NCBI RefSeq assembly: GCF_026625045.1
Contig: NZ_CP113089.1
Span: 1,116,001 to 1,180,000 of the forward strand
DNA length: 64,000 bases
Direction: 5' to 3'
Source: Microcella daejeonensis
Lineage (GTDB): Bacteria > Actinomycetota > Actinomycetes > Actinomycetales > Microbacteriaceae
Shown: in pieces, positions 58,778-64,000 of the stretch
Layout of the letters: each line of letters starts with the position of its first letter
Position numbering within the stretch: the first letter of the stretch is position 1
Made by a program: the position numbers and the translations under genes
Notes under the pieces: generated by a model
What the model saw: the letters and a program-made list of their open reading frames with translations, nothing else
What the model was told of the DNA's origin: nothing
Databases searched by the model: none

Positions 58778-58803
58778 AGGTCGAGCCGGTGCGCGTCGAG
58801 CCG

Positions 58804-59694
58804 CTACGCGTCGCGGCGCTTGAGCAGCACCGCCCCGAGCGCGAGAACCACGACCACCCAGGCCACGAGAACGAGGGCGCCCTGGCCCGGGTCGAGGGTG
58901 ATGATCTCGCTCGGGTCGGCTCCGGCGGCGGTGAAGGGCTCGGGCTCGCCGGTGTTGAGGGCGTACATGCGGGCGCCCGCGTTGGAGGGCAGGAAGGCGG
59001 CGGCGTTGGTGATCCACGTGGCCTGCGAGAACAGCGCGATGATGGGCAGCGCCGTCGGCAGCATGAAGATCAGGCCGATGGCGGTCGCGATGCCGCCCGC
59101 GCTGCTGCGCAGCATCGCGCCGAACCCGTAGGCGAGCAGCGCGATGAGCGCCAGGTAGGCGGCGGCGCCGAGCAGGCTGCGCAGCACGTCGGCGTCGAGC
59201 AGGTCGGGCTCGATGCCCTTGCCGGCGAGGATCGGCAGCGTGATGAGCAGCGTCACCCCGATCGCGAGCAGGCCGATGACGGCGGTGGAGACGGCGAGCA
59301 CGAGCGCCTTCGCCGCGTAGGCCGGCAGTCGCCGGGGCTCGGCGGTGAGGGTCGAGCGGATCATGCCCGTCGTGTACTCGCCGCTGATGATCAGCACGCC
59401 GAGGACGGCGGCGATGAGCTGCGTGAGCGTGACCGCGGCGGTCGCCGAGACGACGGCGATGGAGTTCTGCCCGGACTGGTCCTGCTCGGGGCCGAAGGAT
59501 CCGTCGTAGACGCCCGCGAACAGCAGGCCGAAGGCCACGGTGAGCACGACGATCGTCGCGAATGACCAGACGGTCGAGCGCAGGGTGCGCAGCTTGATCC
59601 ACTCCGAGCGCACGACGCGGGCGAAGGTCACCCCGCTGCCGCGGGAGGGGCTCGGGACGCTCGCGGGAGCGTCGGTCGTGCGGGTGCCGGTCAT
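58804..59694 (-). CDS. ABC-2 type transporter permease
   Basis: A 296-residue membrane protein from ATG 59694. A cytosolic Ser/Pro-rich N terminus with VRSEWIKLRTLRSTVWSF precedes six hydrophobic segments. The phrase ISGEYTTGMIRSTLTAEPRR in the first cytoplasmic loop is the hallmark of the BcrB/DUF-type exporter permeases found with a BcrA-like ATPase. Its start overlaps the stop of the ATPase gene by four bases. It probably exports an antibiotic, peptide or lipid-like compound; the substrate is unknown. Confidence 0.92.
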   Translation of the reverse strand: MTGTRTTDAPASVPSPSRGSGVTFARVVRSEWIKLRTLRSTVWSFATIVVLTVAFGLLFAGVYDGSFGPEQDQSGQNSIAVVSATAAVTLTQLIAAVLGVLIISGEYTTGMIRSTLTAEPRRLPAYAAKALVLAVSTAVIGLLAIGVTLLITLPILAGKGIEPDLLDADVLRSLLGAAAYLALIALLAYGFGAMLRSSAGGIATAIGLIFMLPTALPIIALFSQATWITNAAAFLPSNAGARMYALNTGEPEPFTAAGADPSEIITLDPGQGALVLVAWVVVVLALGAVLLKRRDA

Positions 59695-60608
59695 CGGGAG
59701 ACCTCCGAGTGGTATTCGACAGCGTCCTGCGTGAGTTCGAGGTAGGCGTCCTCGAGCGAGGCGGAGACGGGGGTGAGTTCGTGCAGCACGATGCCGGCGT
59801 GCATCGCCAGCTCGCCGATGCGCGCGGGCGGCAGGCCCGCGACGCTGAGCAGGTCGGGCTCGGCGGGGGAGGCGGTGACGCTCCCGCCCTCGGCGGTGAG
59901 CCGGGGAGCGAGGTCGGCGGCGAGCGGGGTGCGCACCCGCACCGCCGAGCCGGTCGCCAGGGCGAGCACCTCGCTCACCGGGGCATCCGCGATGATGCGG
60001 CCCCGGCCGAGAACGACGAGGTGGTCGGCGGTCTGCGCCATCTCGCTCATGAGGTGCGAGGAGAGGAACACGGTGCGGCCCTGCGAGGCGAGGTGCCGGG
60101 TGAGCTGCCGCACCCACATGACGCCCTCGGGGTCGAGGCCGTTGACCGGCTCGTCGAGGATGAGGGTCTGCGGGTCGCCGAGCAGCGCGGCGGCGATGCC
60201 GAGGCGCTGCCCCATGCCGAGCGAGAAGCCGCCGACGCGCTTCTTCGCGACCGACTCCAGGCCGGTCATGGCGATGACCTCGTGCACGCGGCTCTTGCCG
60301 ATACCGTGCGTCGCGGCCATGGCGAGCAGGTGGTTGTAGGCGGTGCGGCCGGTGTGGATGGCCTTCGCGTCGAGCAGCGCCCCGACCTCGCGCAGGGGCG
60401 CGGCGTGGTCGGCGTAGCGCTTGCCGTTGACGGTGACGCTGCCCGAGGTCGGCCGGTCGAGCCCGACGATGGCGCGCATGGTGGTCGACTTGCCGGCGCC
60501 GTTCGGGCCGAGGAACCCGGTGACGACGCCCGGCCGCACGGTCGCCGTGATGCGGTCGACCGCGGTCTTGTCCCCGAAGCGCTTGGTGAGCTCTCGTATC
60601 TCGATCAT
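59691..60608 (-). CDS. ABC transporter ATP-binding protein (BcrA/CcmA-like)
   Basis: A 305-residue ATPase from ATG 60608. Walker A is GPNGAGKST near residue 38, the signature region GFSLGMGQRLGIAAALLG near 134, Walker B LILDEPVNGLDP near 154 and the switch His in LSSHLMSEM near 189. The SLGMGQRLGIA signature is typical of antibiotic-export ATPases. A C-terminal extension (residues 215-305) carries the usual regulatory strand. It is the first gene of a two-gene export operon with the permease at 58804-59694. Confidence 0.94.
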   Translation of the reverse strand: MIEIRELTKRFGDKTAVDRITATVRPGVVTGFLGPNGAGKSTTMRAIVGLDRPTSGSVTVNGKRYADHAAPLREVGALLDAKAIHTGRTAYNHLLAMAATHGIGKSRVHEVIAMTGLESVAKKRVGGFSLGMGQRLGIAAALLGDPQTLILDEPVNGLDPEGVMWVRQLTRHLASQGRTVFLSSHLMSEMAQTADHLVVLGRGRIIADAPVSEVLALATGSAVRVRTPLAADLAPRLTAEGGSVTASPAEPDLLSVAGLPPARIGELAMHAGIVLHELTPVSASLEDAYLELTQDAVEYHSEVSR

Positions 60609-60734
60609 GCGCCCAAGCCTAGGAACCCTCGCGGTCGGCGGCCTCCCCCCAGCGGATGAGGTCGGGCTGCGCGGCCTCCTCCGAGCGGCGGGATGCTCGG
60701 CGCACGCCCGTGCCCGCGACGGGCATCCCGAACC

Positions 60735-60770
60735 CCGTTCCTCCGAGTCCGCCCGTTCCTCCGAGTCCGC
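60735..60770. repeat. 18-base tandem duplication in an intergenic region
   Basis: CCGTTCCTCCGAGTCCGC occurs twice in direct succession (60735-60752, 60753-60770) in the 219-base gap between the exporter and the SDR operon. Just before it, CGGGATGC (60689-60696) and GCATCCCG (60723-60730) form an inverted repeat. Confidence 0.7.
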
Positions 60771-60827
60771 CTGGCCTGGGAGCCGCCGTGATGACTCGGC
60801 CCCGACCCCCGCCCTAGCGTGGATCGC

Positions 60828-61757
60828 ATGAGCGCCCCCGATCACGCCGCCCCCGATCACGCCGCCCCCGATCAGTACACCTTCGACGACCCGGTGCAGC
60901 GCTACGGCCGCGTCGAGCCGCCCCTGCAGCGTCAGCCGGAGCCGGGCGTGCAGGCGCGCATGACCCCGGTGCCCGACCTCGGCGAGCGGAGTTACCGCGG
61001 CTCCGGCCGCCTGACCGGGCGCAGGGCGCTCATCACCGGAGGCGACTCGGGCATCGGCGGCGCCGTCGCGATCGCCTTCGCGCGGGAGGGTGCCGACGTC
61101 GTGATCGTGCACCTGCCCGGCGAGGAGGAGGATGCGCGGAGCATCCTGGATCACATCGCCTCGGCCGGCCGCACGGGCCACGCGATCGTCGCCGATATCA
61201 GCGAGGCGGCCGCCTGCCGGGCGATCGTCGCGGAGGCCGTGGACGTGCTCGGCGGACTCGACATCCTCGTCAACAACGCCGGCAAGCAGGTCGCCGTCGA
61301 CCGCCTGGAGGATCTCAGCGACGAGCAGTTCGAGCTGACCTTCCGCACGAACGTCTTCGCGAACTTCTGGCTGACGAAGGCGGCCGTGCCGCACCTGCCG
61401 GCGGGCGCGAGCATCATCAGCACCGCCTCGCTCGAGGCCTACAAGCCCGCGCCCGACCGCCTCGACTACGCGGCGACGAAGGCCGCGGTCAGCAACTTCG
61501 CCAAGGGGCTCGCGCAGCAGCTCGCGCCCCGCGGCATCCGCGTCAACGTCGTCGCGCCCGGCCCGGTGTGGAGCGCGCTGCAGGTCTCCGACGGGGTCTC
61601 CGACGAGCAGATGCGCGCCTTCGACGACGAGAACGAGTACCAGCGCGCCGGGCAGCCGGCCGAGCTCGCGCCGGCCTACGTGTTCCTCGCCTCGGCCGAG
61701 TCGAGCTACGTCTCGGGCGAGACGCTCAACGTCAACGGGGGCATGGTCACGCCGTGA
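60828..61757 (+). CDS. Short-chain dehydrogenase of the stress-induced GS39/YhdF type
   Basis: A 309-residue SDR from ATG 60828. A 50-residue Pro/Asp-rich N-terminal extension precedes the GRRALITGGDSGIGGAVA nucleotide loop, as in the Bacillus general-stress protein 39 group. NNAG, catalytic Ser in IISTASLEAY, YxxxK as Y-A-A-T-K, APGPVWSALQ and SGETLNVNGG follow. The first codons contain a 15-base tandem repeat that writes PDHAA repeatedly. Its stop overlaps the hydrolase-fusion start (GTGA, 61754), so it leads a three-gene operon with a GMC oxidoreductase. It probably detoxifies or oxidises an alcohol. Confidence 0.9.
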   Translation: MSAPDHAAPDHAAPDQYTFDDPVQRYGRVEPPLQRQPEPGVQARMTPVPDLGERSYRGSGRLTGRRALITGGDSGIGGAVAIAFAREGADVVIVHLPGEEEDARSILDHIASAGRTGHAIVADISEAAACRAIVAEAVDVLGGLDILVNNAGKQVAVDRLEDLSDEQFELTFRTNVFANFWLTKAAVPHLPAGASIISTASLEAYKPAPDRLDYAATKAAVSNFAKGLAQQLAPRGIRVNVVAPGPVWSALQVSDGVSDEQMRAFDDENEYQRAGQPAELAPAYVFLASAESSYVSGETLNVNGGMVTP

Positions 61758-63205
61758 CCGCGCCGACCTGCACCGTCTTCTTCCTCCCCGGCCTCGGTTT
61801 CGCGGCCGATGCCGCCGCACCCCTGGCCGCCGCGCTCGGCGAGGGCTTTCGCGTCGTGCCCGTCGAGTCGCCCGGCCACGGCGACGCCCCTGACGCCCCG
61901 GACGGCTCGGTCGGCGCGCTCGTCGACGCTGCCGTCGCAGTGATCGAGCGCGAGGCCGACGGCGGCCCCTGGATGCTCGCGGCCCACAGCATGGGCGGCA
62001 AGATCGCGGCCCTCGTGGCCGCACGGGTGCTGAGCGGCGAGGCACGGGTCTTCGGCCTCACCGGCCTCGTTCTGCTCGCGCCCTCCCCGCCGACCCCCGA
62101 GCCGATGAGCGACGAGAAGCGCGCCGAGATGCTCGGCTGGGTCGAGGCCGGCCCGCTCTCGCCGGAGCACGCGCGCGACTTCGTCGCGGCGAACGTCGCG
62201 GCGCCGCTCGATGCCGACGCCGAGCAGGCGGCGGTCGCGCAGGTGCGTCGCACGTCGCCGGTGGCCTGGCGGCGCTGGCTATCGGAGGGCAGCCGCGAGG
62301 ACGTCGCGGCCGCGGTCGGCGCGCTCGACCTGCCGGTCGTCGTGCTCGCGGGCGAGGAGGATGCCGACCTCGGCTCCGCCGCGCAGCCGGGACTGCTCGC
62401 CGCGGTCTACCCCCGGGCGCGCTTCGTGCCGCTCGCCGGCGCGGGGCACCTGCTGCCGTACGAGCGCGCCGCCGCGGTGGCGGAGGCGATCGTCGCGCTG
62501 CGCGAGGAGGTCGTGCGGGCATCCGCCCCGGTCGCCCCGGAGTGGGCGCGGCTCATCGCCTCGGAGCGCACCCCGGTCGAGGCGCGCGCCCTGCTCGCCC
62601 GCCGCCTCATCGCCGATGACCCCGACTACCGGCCGCGCGCGCTCACCGCCGCGCAGCTCGACACCCTGCGCGCCCTCGCCGACCGGCTCGTGCCGCAGCC
62701 CGCGGGCGAGCGCATCGACCTCGCCGCGCGCGTCGACGCCGACCTCGCGCGCGGGCGCGGCGACGGCTGGCGCCCGGCGGGACTGCCCGTCGACGCGACA
62801 GCCTACGCCCAGGGCCTCGACGCGATCGCCGCCGTCTGGCCCGCCGATGCGGCGGCGCAGGATGCCCTGATCCAGGGCGTCCTCGACGGCGAGGGCCTGC
62901 CGGGCTCGCCGTGGAGCGCCGCACTGCTCGCCGCCTGGTTCGACGACGCGCGCACCGACCTCGTGCGCGCCTGGCTCGCGCATCCGGCGTCGTTCGCGCG
63001 GGTCGGGTACGACGGGTTCGCGACCGCGGCGGCCGACGCCTCGCGCGGCGCCGAGCCCGCCGGCTGGGCGACCCTCGCCGCCGGCGAGCGGGACGCCTGG
63101 GAGCCGACGGAGCTCGGCTCGCTGCGAGCATCCAGCACCCCCAGCATCGAGGCCCCCGAGGCCGCCCCCGCCAGCACCGCCCCCGACCAGGAGGACGCCG
63201 CGTGA
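61754..63205 (+). CDS. Alpha/beta-hydrolase fused to a gluconate-2-dehydrogenase-subunit-3-like domain
   Basis: A 483-residue protein from GTG 61754. Residues 1-260 are an alpha/beta-hydrolase with FFLPGLGF, nucleophile Ser79 in AAHSMGG, an Asp in LAGEEDADLG near 202 and His in GAGHLLPYE near 232. Residues about 270-445 are a helical domain with LTAAQLDTLRALADRLVPQ, RIDLAARVDADLARG and FARVGYDGFA. This is the layout of the small subunit that accompanies GMC-type gluconate dehydrogenases. The GMC enzyme gene follows with a 4-base overlap. The fusion of the two parts is unusual. The last 35 residues are low complexity. Confidence 0.84.
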   Translation: MTAPTCTVFFLPGLGFAADAAAPLAAALGEGFRVVPVESPGHGDAPDAPDGSVGALVDAAVAVIEREADGGPWMLAAHSMGGKIAALVAARVLSGEARVFGLTGLVLLAPSPPTPEPMSDEKRAEMLGWVEAGPLSPEHARDFVAANVAAPLDADAEQAAVAQVRRTSPVAWRRWLSEGSREDVAAAVGALDLPVVVLAGEEDADLGSAAQPGLLAAVYPRARFVPLAGAGHLLPYERAAAVAEAIVALREEVVRASAPVAPEWARLIASERTPVEARALLARRLIADDPDYRPRALTAAQLDTLRALADRLVPQPAGERIDLAARVDADLARGRGDGWRPAGLPVDATAYAQGLDAIAAVWPADAAAQDALIQGVLDGEGLPGSPWSAALLAAWFDDARTDLVRAWLAHPASFARVGYDGFATAAADASRGAEPAGWATLAAGERDAWEPTELGSLRASSTPSIEAPEAAPASTAPDQEDAA

Positions 63206-64000
63206 ACCTCGACGGCATGCGCACCTACGACTACGACGAGATCGTCGACGTCGTCGTCATCGGCACCGGTGCGGGCGGCGGTCCGCTGCTCGCGCGCCTC
63301 GCCGAGCGCGGCCTGAGGGCCGTCGCCCTCGAGGCGGGGCCGAACCTCGACCCCGAGCAGTTCACGACCGACGAGGTCGAGGGCACCCGCATCAACTGGA
63401 TGTCGGAGCGCCTCAGCGGCGGCGCCACCCCCACCGCCTTCGGCCCGAACAACAGCGGCTGGGGCGTCGGCGGCGGAACCCTGCACTGGGGTGCCTTCAC
63501 CCCCCGACCCGATGCGCGCGACCTGCGCCTGCGCAGCCAGACGGGCGAGGGCGCCGACTGGCCGATCGACCCCGCCGAGCTCGGCCGCTACCTCGTCGAG
63601 GTCGAGCGCCTCATCGGCGTCTCGGGCCCGACGCCCTACCCCTGGGATCCCGAGCGGCGCTACCTCGACCCGCCCGTGGCGCGCAACGCCCCGGCCGACC
63701 TCGTGGCCGAGGGATGCTCCCGCCTCGGCATCACCGCCACCGACGCCCCGGCGGCCATCCTCAGCCGCTTCCGCGAGCAGCCGCATCACGGCACCCGGCA
63801 CGCCGACCAGCGGCTCGGATCCATCCACCAGGGCGAGCGATACGGCAGCAAGGCGACCACCGCCAACACCTTCCTGCCGGCGGCGGTCGCGGTGGGCGCC
63901 GAGATCCGGCCCGAGTCGATGGCGATCGACGTCGAGCGCGATGCGCAGGGCCGCGTGGTCGCGGTCGTCTACCTGCGCGCGGGGCGCGAGGTGCGGCAGC
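63202..64000 (+). CDS. GMC-family oxidoreductase (3' end outside window)
   Basis: The first 266 residues of a flavoprotein, starting at GTG 63202 within the preceding stop. The FAD loop VVVIGTGAGGGPLLARLAERG lies in two parts around residue 20, followed by ALEAGPNLDP and the GWGVGGGTLHWGAF flavin motif, a standard start for gluconate/sorbosone-type GMC dehydrogenases. The Cys-rich segment common in membrane-linked members is replaced by HQGERYGSK. With the subunit-3-like domain of its upstream neighbour it probably forms a membrane-associated sugar or alcohol dehydrogenase. The catalytic C-terminal His lies beyond the window. Confidence 0.93.
   Translation, partial: MNLDGMRTYDYDEIVDVVVIGTGAGGGPLLARLAERGLRAVALEAGPNLDPEQFTTDEVEGTRINWMSERLSGGATPTAFGPNNSGWGVGGGTLHWGAFTPRPDARDLRLRSQTGEGADWPIDPAELGRYLVEVERLIGVSGPTPYPWDPERRYLDPPVARNAPADLVAEGCSRLGITATDAPAAILSRFREQPHHGTRHADQRLGSIHQGERYGSKATTANTFLPAAVAVGAEIRPESMAIDVERDAQGRVVAVVYLRAGREVRQ

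Noticed and set aside
60828..60875. 15-base tandem repeat at the start of the SDR gene as a CRISPR-like or phase-variation repeat
   Set aside because: There are only about two and a half units, the period is a multiple of three and it encodes PDHAA repeats, so it cannot shift the frame and is not CRISPR-like.
1..64000. tRNA, rRNA, CRISPR arrays, integrases and attachment sites
   Set aside because: No tRNA-like cloverleaf with a TTCGA loop, repeat-spacer array, ribosomal sequence or recombinase-like protein was recognised on either strand.

Overview
The window comes from a very GC-rich Gram-positive bacterium, most likely an actinobacterium of the Microbacteriaceae. The grounds are composition, an F420-type luciferase-like oxidoreductase, an actinobacterial xylose isomerase, ROK and LacI sugar regulators, an Asp23/AmaP envelope-stress operon, and Asp-Ala junctions written as GGATGC despite a general preference for GAC. 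No tRNA, rRNA, CRISPR array, transposase or phage gene was seen. Three patches are visibly less GC-rich than their surroundings (fic at 7715-8830, the YfbU/DUF3800-like pair at 26336-27656, the peptidase-like lipoprotein at 41433-43211) and look like later arrivals.

Layout. 1-3.3 kb: a truncated serine hydrolase, an LLM oxidoreductase, and an SbtA-like transporter divergent from a small winged-helix regulator. 3.3-4.5 kb: a TerC-family metal exporter behind a probable yybP-ykoY manganese riboswitch. 4.6-7.7 kb: a three-gene operon (acyl-CoA dehydrogenase-like, PIG-L deacetylase/methyltransferase, glycosyltransferase). 7.7-12 kb: fic, a GntR/lactate-oxidase pair and an aldo/keto reductase. 12.1-25.8 kb: an L-rhamnose regulon made of a LacI regulator, an RhaTPQS ABC importer, mutarotase, an arabinose/fucose-isomerase-family enzyme, rhamnose isomerase, aldolase/lactaldehyde dehydrogenase and rhamnulokinase. 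25.8-28.3 kb: two acetyltransferases flanking the YfbU/DUF3800-like pair. 28.4-34.4 kb: an oxidative uronate operon ending in 2-oxoglutarate. 34.5-41.4 kb: a xylo-oligosaccharide operon (binding protein, two permeases, GH3, intracellular GH10). 41.4-48.8 kb: a secreted peptidase-like hydrolase, a LacI regulator, and a ROK regulator divergent from xylAB. 49-52.5 kb: DedA-like, acetamidase-like, SDR and PfkB-family genes. 52.5-54.7 kb: the Asp23/AmaP operon. 54.9-58.3 kb: the ATP-grasp / alpha-E / transglutaminase trio. 58.8-60.6 kb: an ABC exporter. 60.8-64 kb: an operon of SDR, hydrolase fused to a gluconate-2-dehydrogenase-subunit-3-like domain, and a GMC oxidoreductase running off the window.

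The central 30 kb reads as one plant-cell-wall sugar island. Rhamnose and uronates come from pectin and glucuronoxylan; xylo-oligosaccharides and xylose come from xylan. Each branch has a recognisable operator: TGAATCGATTCA-type for rhamnose, CGAAAcTTTCG-type for xylo-oligosaccharides, and GAAAGCGCTTTC before the uronate operon.

The most unusual signal is non-coding. Two tandem 79-nt nested palindromes (58458-58536 and 58561-58639) lie between convergent operons. They share the same arm/spacer architecture and about 63% identity, and several differences are paired base changes that keep the stems intact. Also notable are a shared GTGAAG-N4-CTTCAC operator linking the SbtA-like and TerC loci, and the TerC leader, whose P1 helix competes with a hairpin that sequesters the ribosome binding site.
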